Shown piece after piece: positions 36,136-46,317 of a stretch of DNA of 51,117 nt. The position numbers were made by a program, and so were the translations under genes. Position 1 is the stretch's first letter. Each line of letters opens with the position of its first letter. Source of the stretch: Sphingobacteriales bacterium (GTDB taxonomy: Bacteria > Bacteroidota > Bacteroidia > Chitinophagales > UBA2359); contig JADKCK010000026.1 of NCBI GenBank assembly GCA_016718845.1, positions 1 to 51,117 on the forward strand, in the 5' to 3' direction. Below the pieces are notes generated by a model. It was not told the origin of the DNA and made no database searches. It saw only the letters and a list, made by a program, of their open reading frames with translations.

Positions 36136-37177
36136 CTAAAATTTATTATACCCCAAATCTCGCTGCAACTTGCTACTTAGTTTGGGCATGTCTTGTCGGG
36201 GCATTAAATACGACGTAAGGTCGGCTATTTCTTTAAAAACATAGTGCGAATCGGCAGCATTTTTTAAATACTCCGCACCCGTACTGCCACCTGTACCTAC
36301 CCGTCTGCCAATCATTCGCTGTACCATGTTCATGTGCCGATAACGCCACTGAGCCAACAATTCGTCAATATTTAACAACATTTCGAGCAAACGATAAGGC
36401 ATATTCAACAACGGATAATCGCGATAAAGCATAATAAACAAAGCATTTCGGTTAGCCTCGGGGCTTAAACGGCGGTCCTCTGGATAATTTTCATCGTTCA
36501 TAAACAGCATATCAAAACCAATTAGGTTGCTTTTTTCCATCTCCAGCAAACCATTAGCGTATGCATCTCGGTATTGTTGCCAAAATGGATGTGGTTTTGT
36601 AGCCTCTAACTCGGCTTGCCAATAAGCGGCATCTTTAAAATAAGGCATCCGCTCTAACCAAGTATTTATTAACTCAATCAACGACGTAGATTCTTCAGCT
36701 TTTTTTACCCGTTCTACGTCCTCGGGGCGCAACTGCGACAGGTAGTATTGTTGCCCAAAGCGTTGTTTGTAGCAAACCCAAGCTAGCCTCTACAATTTTA
36801 AATTGTATGCTCTGAAAACCGATGCTGGACGGTAAATTGCGAAAATCTAAAAAGTCGAGCGGAGTCATGGTTTCTAACACAAACATTTGGTCAATCAACA
36901 CCTCCAATATCTCCGAAACACGATTTAACCGATGCACCACATTGGGTAAATCGGGGCTGTTGTCGTTGATGTTAGATTGCTGAAAAACCCGCTGGGCAAT
37001 GCCCAACTCGTGCAATATCTGCTTAAACCATAGTTCGTAGGTTTGATGTATGATAATAAACAGCATTTCATCATCAGCTTGCACGCCCGCTTTTGGCTTT
37101 CGGGCAATTGTGCGTCTAAAATTTTGTCTAACTGCAAATAGTCTGTAATATACAGACTTAGGTTTTACCTCTTCCAA
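36136..37177 (-). CDS. Tryptophan 2,3-dioxygenase family protein (several frameshifts)
   Basis: The haem enzyme opens the indole ring of tryptophan, first step of the kynurenine route. Two frames carry its hallmarks: 'MLFIIIHQTYELWFKQILHE', 'LDFLDFRNLPSSIGFQSIQF' (36765-37177) and 'YRHMNMVQRMIGRRVGTGGS' followed by 'TGAEYL' (36136-36732). They join at a one-base indel near 36762, where 'QRFGQQYYLSQLRPEDV' can be read. Near the N-terminus a short shifted piece ('YLQLDKILDAQLPESQK', about 37085-37140) restores the expected sequence if about three bases are missing. The start codon is unclear: the frame runs up to a TTG at 37177. The repaired length is about 345 residues. I take the breaks as sequence errors. 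The gene is divergent from the phosphatase. Confidence 0.88.
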
Positions 37178-37373
37178 AATAATATAAATTATAAGTGATA
37201 AGTTATTGACTAAAAAAATAAAAATAATTTAATAAAACATTAAATTATAAAAACAACTAGTGTTAACACCAAAATTTTGCTCAAAATTACGCTTTTTTAG
37301 CCAATTTACCAACTTTTACCTCCCAAAAGGGTTTTAATTTTATTCAACAACAAATCTAACTTAAAAATTAGTT

Positions 37374-39016
37374 ATGACTTACCAAATAAAATATTTATTT
37401 TTTATTTTACTGCTTCCTTTCAACCTCTTTGCTCAAAAAAACACGCCACAACAACCCAAACTAATTGTTGGGGTGGTGGTTGATCAAATGCGATACGATT
37501 ATTTGTATAAATATTGGGATTCGATGGGCGACAAGGGTTTCAAACGTTTGTTGGGCGAGGGTTTTTCGTTCGATAACTGCCAATTTGACTATGTACCTAC
37601 TTATACGGGTCCGGGTCATTCGTGTATTTTTACAGGTACTACGCCCTCCACAAATGGCATTGTGTCTAACAATTGGTACGACCGCAAATTGGGCGCAAGT
37701 ATCTATTGTGCCGATGATAGCACCGTGCAAACCGTAGGTAGCAGCACGGCGGCGGTAGGTAAAATGTCGCCTAACAATTTATTAAGTACCACCATAGGCG
37801 ACGAATTGCGTATTGCCACTAATTTTAGGGCGCGTGTAGTTGGGGTGGCACTAAAAGACCGTAGCTGCATACTGCCCGCCGGACGCGGAGGCAATGCCGC
37901 TTATTGGTTTGATGGCACAACAGGCAATTTTGTGAGCAGTACTTACTACATGACCGAGCTACCCAAGTGGATGCAATTGTTCAACGAGCAAAAATTACCG
38001 CAAAAAATACTTGTCCAAACCCTGGGAGACCACAGCCGCTATCTATCTACCAAAATATTGCGCCTGACGATAACCGATACGAAGGTTTGTTTAGTGGCGA
38101 AAAACGGTCGGTGTTTCCGCACAACTTGCCTGCTATTACCGCCGAGTTAAAAACGTTTGATGTGCTGCGCGTTACGCCTTGGGGCAACACCATTACCAAA
38201 GACATAGCCTTAGCCGCCCTCGAAAACGAAAAACTGGGCAAGGGCGACGTTACCGACATGCTCACCATTAGCTTCTCGTCGCCCGATTATATTGGGCATC
38301 AGTTTGGCCCGCAATCGGTGGAGGTAATGGATAATTATTTACGATTGGATAAAGACATTGCCGATTTGCTATCTTATTTAGATAAAAATTATGGCAAAAA
38401 TAATGTACTATTATTTTTGACCGCCGATCATGGTGCTGCTCAAAATATTGTTTATATGCAAGACCACAAATTGGCAAGTGGCAGCATAGATGTTGATGAT
38501 GTTTTGTTGAAATTGCGCAGTTTTGCTGCTCAAAACTACGCCGACAGTAATATGGTTGAAGCTTACGACAATCAACAAGTGTACTTAAACCACCAAATAG
38601 TGGCGGCTAAAAAGCTAAATTTAGCGACCGTACAACAGCAATTTGCCGATTTTATGCTTATCCAAACAGGTGTTGCCCAAACAATAACTGCCACCGAATT
38701 GCAAAGAAACGAATTTAGCGAGCCTTCTTTGGCACTTATGCAACGCGGTTTTTATGCCAAACGCAGCGGCGATGTATTGGTAAACTACGAACCGGGTTGG
38801 ATGGATTGGGGCTTAAAAGGCACTTCGCACGGCTCGCCGTTTAGCTACGACACCCACGTGCCACTTATTTGGTATGGCTATGGCATCAAACACGGTAGTA
38901 GCTCGGTTTATGTGCGGGTAAAAGATATTGCCTCTACTATATCGGTTTATTTACACATACCTTTTACTAATGGCAACACAGGACAACCTTTAAATAGCTA
39001 TATGAAACGGAAGTAA
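37374..39016 (+). CDS. PafA-like alkaline phosphatase / type I phosphodiesterase family (two frameshifts)
   Basis: The signal peptide (MTYQIKYLFFILLLPFNLFA) is followed by 'VGVVVDQMRYDYLYKYW' with metal-binding Asp, and 'YVPTYTGPGHSCIFTGTTPS' with the nucleophile Thr and family His, as in the Bacteroidota secreted phosphatase PafA. The first frame ends after about residue 215; the rest ('QNIAPDDNRYEGLFSGEKRS', 'SFSSPDYIGHQFGP', 'LFLTADHGAAQN', 'KGTSHGSPFSYDTHVPLIWY') supplies the second metal site in another frame to 39016. Near 38005 an extra A in a run of six, and near 38043 a CTAT duplication (or one missing base), account for the shifts. The repaired length is about 545 residues, typical of PafA. 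It is periplasmic and probably releases phosphate. Confidence 0.9.
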
Positions 39017-39116
39017 ACAACTATGCGGTATTTTTATTTGTGGTTGGCTAAAATAAAAAACAAAAATCAGGCAAATCATTAGTATAAATTTAAAAAATAC
39101 TCAAACTATCAACAAA

Positions 39117-39341
39117 ATGAGAAAAAGAATATTTTGGACAGAAGTTTGTAAATTTTTGTCGGGGGCTTTTTTTGTCCAAGCTGGGGTTAACTGGTGGATG
39201 TATTGGAATAACATTTCTGCTCCTATTTTGGGAGCTACATGGTCGCCCAATTTTTTAGGCATTCGTGGGTTTATACATTTTGGGTTGTTTTTGCTTACCT
39301 TTTATATAGGTTTTGTCAGCAAAAAAATAACTAATATGTAA
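39117..39341 (+). CDS. Small hypothetical membrane protein
   Basis: 74 residues, starting MRKRIFWTEVCKFLSG. Two hydrophobic segments (about 12-25 and 52-67, 'HFGLFLLTFYIGFVSKK') flank a Trp-rich stretch ('NWWMYWNN'). I do not recognise a family. It follows the phosphatase by 100 bp on the same strand and is closed by a terminator, which supports it being a real gene. Confidence 0.65.
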   Translation: MRKRIFWTEVCKFLSGAFFVQAGVNWWMYWNNISAPILGATWSPNFLGIRGFIHFGLFLLTFYIGFVSKKITNM

Positions 39342-39357
39342 ATTACTAAATAAATAT

Positions 39358-39394
39358 AAAAAACCCCAAATTTAGGTTAAAATTTGGGGGTTTT
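39358..39394. terminator. Bidirectional terminator between convergent genes
   Basis: Stem AAAACCCCAAATTT / AAATTTGGGGGTTTT with one bulged G and a 6-base loop; it lies between the small membrane protein (+) and the DUF4412-like gene (-). Confidence 0.8.
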
Positions 39395-39404
39395 GTATTT
39401 TTGT

Positions 39405-40384
39405 TTATTTACCAAACATACCACCAAATTGGGTCATATCGGTAATTTCGTAGCCGTCGGTGCTAAATTTGGCTTTGTTTACGCTGCCAATTTTTAGGTT
39501 TTTGTATTTTATTTCTATCCGTTCTTTTTTATCTAGTTGTTCTATCACAACCTCGAGTGGCATACCGTCTACTTGTCCAAAATTAGGGGTTTCGTTTTGT
39601 TGTTTATTTTGGCTTTGCATAATTAGCATGCTTTCGGCAAGGTTGTATTTAAGGTCGGGTGCAGCCCAAAAGGTTGTTTTCTGTTTTTCGGTTTCGCCGA
39701 TATCGCAGCAGGTATGTCCGTCTATTATTTTGGTGCGTCCGGTTTTGGTAAATTTAGCATCTTCTGGCGTTTCGTTGTTTTTATTTTTTACTGTTATTTT
39801 GGGCATTTTCATTACCATCGCTGTTTTTTTGCCTTTTTCTTCTTGTAGCATGGTCATCGTACCTTTTTGTCGGTCAAAGATACTAACAAAAGCATCTTTT
39901 TTTTCATCGGGTTGTATCTCCACAGCTAACTTATAGGTGTCTATAAAATAACTAATATTTGTGGGCTTGTCTTTCAATTGATTATTTTTATACCGGCTCA
40001 TTTCGGCATCAAAACTACCAATAAAATCGCTGGGTTTTACGTTGGTGGGCAGTTCGTTAGTTTGTTCAATAGTTACGTCACTTTCGTCGGTTGTTATTTT
40101 TACTTTGTCTTTATCGCCCGAAATTTCCACTTTGCTATCGTCTGTTTCGATGATGATATTGCCGTTTTCGTCGGTATTTACGTTTGTGCTGTCTTTTTGT
40201 GCTTTGTTTTTTCTTTTTGTGTTTCTTTCTCAAAAGATTCATCAACAGCTTGGTCAATTTTTTTCTCTATGTTTCGGTTAATGGCGTTCTCGAGGGCTCG
40301 CCCAAGCCCGAACTGGGCATACGCATTAGAGGAAATAAGGGTTGAAGCAAATAAAAGGGTAATGGATAAAAAGAACTTTTTCAT
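39405..40384 (-). CDS. Exported DUF4412-like protein (one frameshift)
   Basis: The N-terminal piece (40178-40384) gives a signal peptide (MKKFFLSITLLFASTLISSN, cleavage after YAQ) and a short helical segment; the C-terminal piece (39405-40130) is a 241-residue domain with 'TKIIDGHTCCDIGETEKQKT', 'TFWAAPDLKYNLAES' and 'GMPLEVVIEQLDKKERIEIK', the pattern of DUF4412 proteins of Bacteroidota. One missing A in a run near 40205 joins them through 'QKDSTNVNTDENGNIII'. The repaired protein has about 325 residues and should be periplasmic or outer-membrane linked. Function unknown. Confidence 0.8.
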
Positions 40385-40537
40385 GTTGGGTTATACGTTT
40401 GTTTTTTGTGAATGATGTTAGAAATTACGACAACAGTTAGCAAAGCTGTCTACTATATAAAACCAATTGGTTTAGCTATAAGTTCCAATTAAAGCGTGTT
40501 TTGTTACAATTTTATCAAAAATTATTTAAAAAAATAC

Positions 40538-41546
40538 TTAAATAGTTTCGAGCCATTGGGTAATTGTATTTTCTAATAATATTTTGCTGGGTTGTATTTT
40601 TGGGGGTATAAATTGGGTATACATTTGTAATGCTTTTTCAAGGTTAAATTGGTTTTGGGGCATCGAAAAATAACATTTTGTTGCATCAGTCGGTCAGCCA
40701 AATATTCTTGCTCGGTTTGTTCGGGTGTTGGCACCAATATAGCGGCTTTACCTAGTGCTGCCAAATCCATTAAGGTACTATAACCGCTTCTGGGCAACAA
40801 TTACTTTGCTTTGCAAAATAGTTTGTTGTAGTTCGGTGGTAGTTAGGTGGTCAATTATCACCAAATTGGGGGTTTATTTGTTGCCTGTTATTAGTAGCTG
40901 TTATGCCCCGTACTATTATTATTTTTTATTAGATATGGCACTTATTTGTGCCAAAATTAATTGTTCGAAATAGGTGCGTTGTGGTTCGGCTCCCGACAAA
41001 AGCACTAAAACATCGTATTGTAAAGGTGGTGGTGGTGTAGGTAGCATAAACCGCGATAAAGTGCCTATATATTTTACCGATTTAGGAGTAGGGTATTTGC
41101 TTGGGTGCGATAACTCGCCGCTTAGGTTGTTGGTATGGGCAAAGTCAGCACCCAAACTTGTTGGTATTGCCGATGGGCAAGTTTTGCTATAACATCCATA
41201 TCTATTGTCCGAAATAATGCCTTTTATTTCATATTTTTTTATTATAGCTTGCAATTGTTTGTGTTCGTGCCAAATACCTTTAAATATATTAGGTAATTGT
41301 TGCGCCATTTTTAGTGGCAGCGATTGCCCTGCTTCGGGCAGTTGAATAGTAAAACCCGACAGTTTAAGGTGTTGCAAATCCGGAAATTCGGATTTTAGCA
41401 ATTGGGCTGCGGCTCCATCGGCAGCAATTAGTACATTTTCGTTTTTGTTTAATAAAGTTTCTGATAATAGGTATGCAAACGAGTGGCATGACCTAATCCC
41501 CATTAAGGGGCTAATTAAAATATTTTTTGTTTTCTCACTTTGACAT
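40538..41546 (-). CDS. Glycosyltransferase, GT28/MurG-like (several frameshifts)
   Basis: Pieces in different frames make one protein of about 335 residues. The N-terminus can be stitched to the nucleotide-sugar transferase motif 'WGLGHATR' (41500-41480); then comes 'NVLIAADGAAAQLLKSEFPD' and 'GIISDNRYGCYS'. The C-terminal part has 'ARSGYSTLMDLAALGKAAIL' and 'PTPEQTEQEYLADRL', the sugar-nucleotide-binding motif of MurG-like enzymes, and ends 'LLENTITQWLETI' with a stop at 40540-40538. The likely start is the ATG at 41546. At least four indels are needed. Donor and acceptor are unknown; it may act in surface glycan or glycolipid synthesis. Confidence 0.8.
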
Positions 41547-41559
41547 TATATATTTAAAT

Positions 41560-41600
41560 AAAAATACCACTTTGAGCCAAAGCAATAAAGTGGTATTTTT
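41560..41600 (-). terminator. Terminator of the first ArsR-like gene
   Basis: Stem AAAAATACCACTTT / AAAGTGGTATTTTT (14 bp) with a 13-base loop, between the ArsR-like gene and the glycosyltransferase gene. Confidence 0.85.
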
Positions 41601-41608
41601 ATTTAACT

Positions 41609-41962
41609 TTAGAAAAGTACATTCAATGGATTATTCACCAGGAAATCACTTTCGGTTAGTTCGATTGCAGCAGAACGCTCCACAAAAGAGTTGATACTTT
41701 TGTTTACGTGGTTGATTTTGTCGTAGTTAAGCGAGTAGTAAATAAATTTACCGTCACGTTTAGCTTCTACTAAATCGGCGTTACGCATAATACGCAAGTG
41801 TTGCGATGTGATAGACTGCTCTAAACTTATGTATTGTATATTTTGTTTACGTTTATCACCTTTTTTTGGTCGATAAACTCCAAAATAGTCATACGGAGGG
41901 TGAGCGATAGCGCGTAATAGGTCGCCTGAGGTTTGAAGTTCTTGATGACTGAAAGCTGCCAT
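41609..41962 (-). CDS. ArsR-like winged-helix transcriptional regulator (two compensating frameshifts)
   Basis: The 117-residue frame reads 'ELQTSGDLLRAIAHP', then nonsense, then 'SLEQSITSQHLRIMRNADLV' and 'EAKRDGKFIYYSLNYDKI', the recognition helix and wing of ArsR-type regulators. The nonsense part read in another frame gives 'LRMTILEFIDQKKVINVNK', exactly the expected helices, so two one-base indels near 41825 and 41895 explain it. The repaired protein has about 118 residues. No metal-binding Cys pair is visible. A second, similar gene lies just upstream, also on the minus strand. Confidence 0.82.
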   Translation of the reverse strand: MAAFSHQELQTSGDLLRAIAHPPYDYFGVYRPKKGDKRKQNIQYISLEQSITSQHLRIMRNADLVEAKRDGKFIYYSLNYDKINHVNKSINSFVERSAAIELTESDFLVNNPLNVLF

Positions 41963-42034
41963 GAGAAAAAATTTGAAATTGATTAAAAAAACGGTAGGGA
42001 AAAGCTATATAGTTATTGAACTGTAAGAGAGAAA

Positions 42035-42380
42035 CTACTTGGTTAAATCATCAACCAACTGAGCGATTTCAGAGATACGGTTGTGGTTTAGCGAGTAGTA
42101 GATAAATTTACCGCCACGCTCGGTGACAACAACGCCCGAACGGCGAAGCATGCTGGCAGTGTTGCGAAGCTACCGACTGCTCTAGGCGCAATTTCACGTA
42201 GATTTCGGTAACGGTTAAGCGTTTGTTTTCTTCCAATAATTGGACGATAGACTGACGCAACTTGTGATTAACGGCAGCAAGTAATACGGCTTTACGCAGG
42301 GTAGGGTAATCCAAATGAATGGGGGCGTCCGAACTTGGACGGAGGATTACAGAATCGGTTCTTGATGATAATGCCAGTGA
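42035..42380 (-). CDS. ArsR-like regulator, second copy (frameshift, start uncertain)
   Basis: Readable pieces are 'DYPTLRKAVLLAAVNHKLRQ', 'IYVKLRLEQSVASQ' and, after a one-base shift near 42165, 'MLRRSGVVVTERGGKFIYYS' and 'LNHNRISEIAQLVDDLTK' ending at a TAG (42037-42035). It shares the recognition helix and wing with the gene at 41609-41962, so the two are paralogues. Upstream of 42314 the frame continues ('SRTDSVILRPSSDAPIHLDY') without an ATG, so the start is not fixed. Target genes are unknown. Confidence 0.75.
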
Positions 42381-42506
42381 GAATTTACTTAAAGTTAGTT
42401 AATTAAATAAAGCTTTTATTGCGTATTTTGAACTGCAAAGATATATACTTTCTTTCAGAAAAAGTGTTATTTTTTGTTATTTTTTGCATATACACTGACT
42501 TATCCT

Positions 42507-43167
42507 TTAGTTTCCTATATAAAATGGCTTTACATATAGGGGTTCGTAGTAGGCGGTGTTAGCAAAGTCTTTTTTACAGTATTGTTGATAACTTAATGCC
42601 GCTATATTATTAGCTATACAATAAACGGTTTGCGTGTCAATAAATTGTGCATTTGGTGTTGCAACATCGATTTATATTTATGAGAGCCTGTACCACAAAA
42701 TAAAACCGTTTTTCGTTCAATAAATTATCGAAGGTTGTTGGTTCTAAAACGATGGCTTGTGGAGGGTTTATGATATTTAAGTGGTTATCAAAAAGGGCGG
42801 CGAAAACCTCTTGCCGTCGGGCATCAATCATTGCACATAGTACGCATTGGTACGGGGTATGTTTTGCGGCTTGTTGTGCTAGTGCTGTTAGCGTATCGGT
42901 ACTAATAAGTGGTATATCTAAGGCATAACACAAACCTTTTGCCACCGATGCCCCAATGCGCTAGCCTAAGACCCCTGGACCCGAACTAATTGCTTGCCGA
43001 TAATTGATTATAGGCGCACTTCTTTTTAGTACTTGCCGATGTATAGTGTTAAAAGTGCTGATTGTGTATTTTTATCGCTATTTTCTATGGCGGCTACTAC
43101 TGTACCATTTTGTGTTAGTGCTACCGAACAAACATCGGTAGTTGTATCAATATGGTATTTGAATCAT
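42507..43167 (-). CDS. tsaB: TsaB, tRNA threonylcarbamoyladenosine biosynthesis protein (several frameshifts)
   Basis: TsaB is the scaffold partner of TsaD in making t6A37 of tRNA. From the ATG at 43167 the stitched sequence reads MIQIPYIDTTTDVCSVAL (shift near 43152), then 'QAISSGPGVLGS', 'VAKGLCYALDIPLISTDTLT', 'CVLCAMIDARRQEVFAALFD', and the end 'NTAYYEPLYVKPFYIGN' with a stop at 42509-42507. Its length is about 220 residues, normal for the family. At least four frame breaks interrupt it. Since the gene is normally essential, sequence error is the likely cause. It has the ASKHA-type fold with a degenerate ATP site. Confidence 0.85.
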
Positions 43168-43391
43168 TAAACGATTGTTTCTGAGGTATGTTAATAACAA
43201 AGCTTTTTTTACTATTATTTAGTAATGAGTTGCAAATTGCATGCCTATTTTGTATAGATACTATTATTTAAACAAGCAATTGTATAAAATGTTTAAAATA
43301 GCCTAAAAAATTGCTTTTATATGGTGTGTTTTTTATAAAAAAACGATAAAACTATATTTCATCATTTAATAATACCACTTTATCAGAGAAG

Positions 43392-43985
43392 CTATGCATA
43401 TTGTTGCACTATTTCTTTGGTTATTTGCGGTTCGTACATTACCTTTGCCAAACATTTCAGCCCGCTATATTGTAGTATGTAGGTTTCGGCATAATGCCAC
43501 TGCTTTGTCATTGTAAATATAATGCCTGCAATAGGTATATTTTTTGCTGCAATACAGCAACAGTCATTAACGTATGATTTATACTACCTAAGTAATTTTA
43601 ACAACTATAACAACCCTCGCTTCTAATTGTTTAATCAAATCAATTATAAGTTCATCTTTATTTAACGGAACCATTAACCCTCCTGCCTTCTATAATTATC
43701 ATTTATTTGGTGGTAACTGGCAGTTTTATACTTTGCAAGTCAATATCTGTATTTTCAGTTCGGCGGCATAATGCGGCGATGCAGGCGTTTGTAACAAATA
43801 CGCTTGGGGTGTATTTTACTATATGGGTTGCTAATCAGTGCTTGTACTGCCATACTTGTCGGTATAGTCAATACTACCCGCTTGTACCGGTTTTCCAATA
43901 ATCAGGCAAGTGCTTCTGTCAAAATTGCAGATACAATGGTTTTTCCTATATCAGTACCAATACCTGTGACAAACAGTTTTTTCAT
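43392..43985 (-). CDS. bioD: Dethiobiotin synthetase (several frameshifts)
   Basis: From the ATG at 43985 the frame reads MKKLFVTGIGTDIGKTIVSA, the P-loop of BioD. Shifted pieces follow: 'DYWKPVQAGSIDYTD' with the conserved Lys, 'LLQTPASPHYAAEL', 'GGLMVPLNKDELIIDLIKQL', 'YLGSINHTLMT' and the end 'MYEPQITKEIVQQYA' before a TAG at 43394-43392. The protein closes the ureido ring of dethiobiotin, the penultimate biotin step. The repaired length is about 200 residues, normal. No other biotin genes are visible nearby. The indels are probably errors. Confidence 0.85.
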
Positions 43986-44363
43986 CGTCTAAATGGCTAA
44001 TTAGTATAGGTTTGTAAAATAGGTGCTCATTTCTGTATGCAAAGATACAGCAAATAACTATAGGTTGTATACTGCAAGTACAAAAAAAATGCTTAACGAA
44101 AAAATCAAACTACATTTCTCATTCTATTTTTTTTGCGGGCATTTAGCATCAGTTAGTTACACATAGCGCAATTAATAACAACAACGCCAAATAGTTGTTT
44201 AGATACTCAAAAAATGCTTTAAATTAACCTATTATAGCAAAAAATGCTTTAAACCGTTTGTTCAATCAAAAATAAAAGCCTTTTTATTGAAAATAAAATA
44301 ATTATCTACAAAAAATTATATACTTTAAGTAAAAATCTCACAAAAAAGTAACAAATTTAAATT
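43986..44363. other. Intergenic, AT-rich, no gene seen
   Basis: Divergent gap of about 380 bases. AAAAAATGCTTTAAA is present twice, 28 bp apart (44209 and 44238 regions). No gene recognised. Confidence 0.45.
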
Positions 44364-45440
44364 AGGTCAAAACGAGTTCTAATTATGGTGCAAGGTGGTG
44401 TAGGAAACGTGGTAGTTAAAAGTGTAAATGCTACCCGAAATCTTTGGTACCATTATGTTGGCAAGCCGAACTTTATCAAAATGCGACAAAATTGCAGACG
44501 AAATAGGCGGCAATCGTGTCCAAACAGCACAAGTAGATGCCGACAATGTAAATTCTTCGAGTTGATAGCCCTAATTATGGTTTTAAACCCGACTGGAGTT
44601 TGTCATATGGCACTACCTTACCAAGATTTACCCATCATGGACGCTTGCCTCGAAACAGGTGCATTACCTTGACACTGCCAACTACGAGCCCAAAGTGTGC
44701 AATAAATTTGAGTATAGCTGGCGATGGCTTACCAAGAGCGTTTCCACGAAAAAGGTATTATGGCACTACTAGGTTGTGGCTTTGACCCCCGGTGTAACGG
44801 GCGTTTTTACAGCCTGGCGCTAAATAAACATCACTAGATGAAATGCACTACCTCGACATTAGGACTGCAACGCGGCGACCACGGCAAAGCCTTTGCTACC
44901 AACTTTACCCCGAAATCAACATTCGCGAAATTACCCGCAAAGACTACGAAAACGGACAATGGATTGGTTGACGCCTTATCTATCCACAAACCCATCGAGT
45001 ACCCACACATTAACCGGTCCTCGCGAATCGTATTTACTATACCACGAAGAACTCACCGTTGGTTAAAAATTCCCTCGTTGCGATTTTTAAAAGCCGTACT
45101 ACCCGAACCAAGCACCCTGGGCGAAAACTACACAGGGCAAACATCTATCGGTTGCCAAATTAAGGGCGTTAAAAATGGCACAGACCGCACCTATTTTGTG
45201 TACAATAACTGCCACCATGCCGAGTGTTTCCGCGAGGGGGCAAGGCGTTGCCTATACCACAGGCGTACCCGCCATCATTTGAGGTAGCCCTTATGCTTAC
45301 CAACCCCGAGTGGATGCACCCAGTTTGTATAATGTAGGAGGAGCTAAACCCTGACCCATTTATGGATGTTAACAAACATGTTTTGCTTGGCACGACAGTT
45401 CGACATCGAGCTCCCACCACTACAAATAAAAATAATAATA
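44364..45440 (+). pseudogene. Saccharopine dehydrogenase-family protein (carboxynorspermidine dehydrogenase-like), heavily disrupted
   Basis: Pieces from all three frames follow the order of this family: 'KRVLIMGAGGVGNVVVKK' (Rossmann motif, after small corrections), 'KCDKIADEIGGNRVQTAQVD', 'ALPYQDLPIMDACLETG', 'LDTANYEPK', 'GIMALLGCGFDPGVTGVFTA', 'DHGKAFATNF', 'GPRESYLLYHEEL', 'FLKAVLPEPSTLGENYTGQT', 'TYFVYNNCHHAEC'. Between 'YHEELTVG' and 'LRFLKAVLPEP' (about 45050-45085) some 45 residues expected in the family are absent, so there is an internal deletion besides the many indels. The homologues make carboxynorspermidine or related opine-type products (polyamine synthesis). Exact end unclear. 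Either a decayed gene or poor sequence. Confidence 0.75.
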
Positions 45441-45451
45441 ATCATCTTACA

Positions 45452-45489
45452 AACAAAACGTTTCATTAGCATACAAGGAGCGTTTTGTT
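45452..45489 (+). terminator. Probable terminator after the saccharopine dehydrogenase-family gene
   Basis: Stem AACAAAACG / CGTTTTGTT with a 20-base loop. Confidence 0.5.
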
Positions 45490-45769
45490 GTTCTTAATCC
45501 AACCACCAACCCCTAATATGTACAAATATCAACATAATAACCTACAAAACTATTGTTTTTTAATTTTTTGGTGAAAAATGGGTCTCCCCTAATCTTTACC
45601 TACTTCTATAGTCTCGGTTTTCTGTCTGTCAAAAAATCCATAGTTAGCAATTGACAACTTCACGCCGCTCTTCGGCAGAGGCACTTGCCATAAACACAGC
45701 CACTCTATTTTACCATTTATGTCACAACAACACTCTATTTTAATTACCTGGTTCAAACAAAAAACCTCC

Positions 45770-46071
45770 ATGGCGAATCAAACGCCCGAAAAATACAACC
45801 TTACCGAAAACCGCTCAACTCTTATCCCACGATTTGAGTAGATTCTGCACACCAACCAACAAGCATGGGAACAACTGCGCGATGCCCTAATTGTTTTTTA
45901 GACAACTTGATACGCACTGATAGTAATAGACTATACTATTATTTATACAGAATTGATGTATCAGAAAACGCATAAAACAAAACCATCACCGATAGCCCTA
46001 ACCAAACACTTACCGCCCCTTTACTTGCCGATTTAATCTTGAGCACCCTCGAAAAAGTAAAACGCGCCTAG
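45770..46071 (+). pseudogene. Small hypothetical protein, disrupted
   Basis: From the ATG at 45770 the pieces read MANQTPEKYNLTENRSTLIP, then after an in-frame TAG 'ILHTNQQAWEQLRDALIVF', and in another frame 'LDNLIRTDSNRLYYYLYRID' and 'LLADLILSTLEKVKRA' to a stop at 46071. I recall similar about 100-residue Bacteroidota proteins with 'LIRTDRNRLLQILYRVDVSE', of unknown function. A strong terminator follows at 46268. Confidence 0.55.
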
Positions 46072-46267
46072 CTTATAAACAATGGCAAGAAACCCAAACC
46101 CTACAAACAACCACAACGAACAAGCAGACGAGTGGTAAAAATTTTGTTTTTTTTGACTTTTTGCTACCTCAGCACGTCTTAATACCGAGTAGGTAGTGAT
46201 TTGAAGTAGCATAGTTTTAGAGAAGGGTGACCGGAAAGGTTGTTCCTTCTTTTTTATCCACAATCAT

Positions 46268-46317
46268 AAAGCACACGTTTAACGCCCCTGAAACTTGCAT
46301 TAAACGTGTGCTTTTTT
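46268..46317. terminator. Bidirectional terminator between convergent genes
   Basis: 15-bp stem AAAGCACACGTTTAA / TTAAACGTGTGCTTT with a 17-base loop and T run on the plus side; it closes metG on the minus strand and possibly the small plus-strand gene. Confidence 0.85.

Noticed and set aside
45589..45771. 60-residue minus-strand frame
   Set aside because: No recognisable motif, Cys-rich by chance, in a poorly resolved stretch opposite a promoter region.
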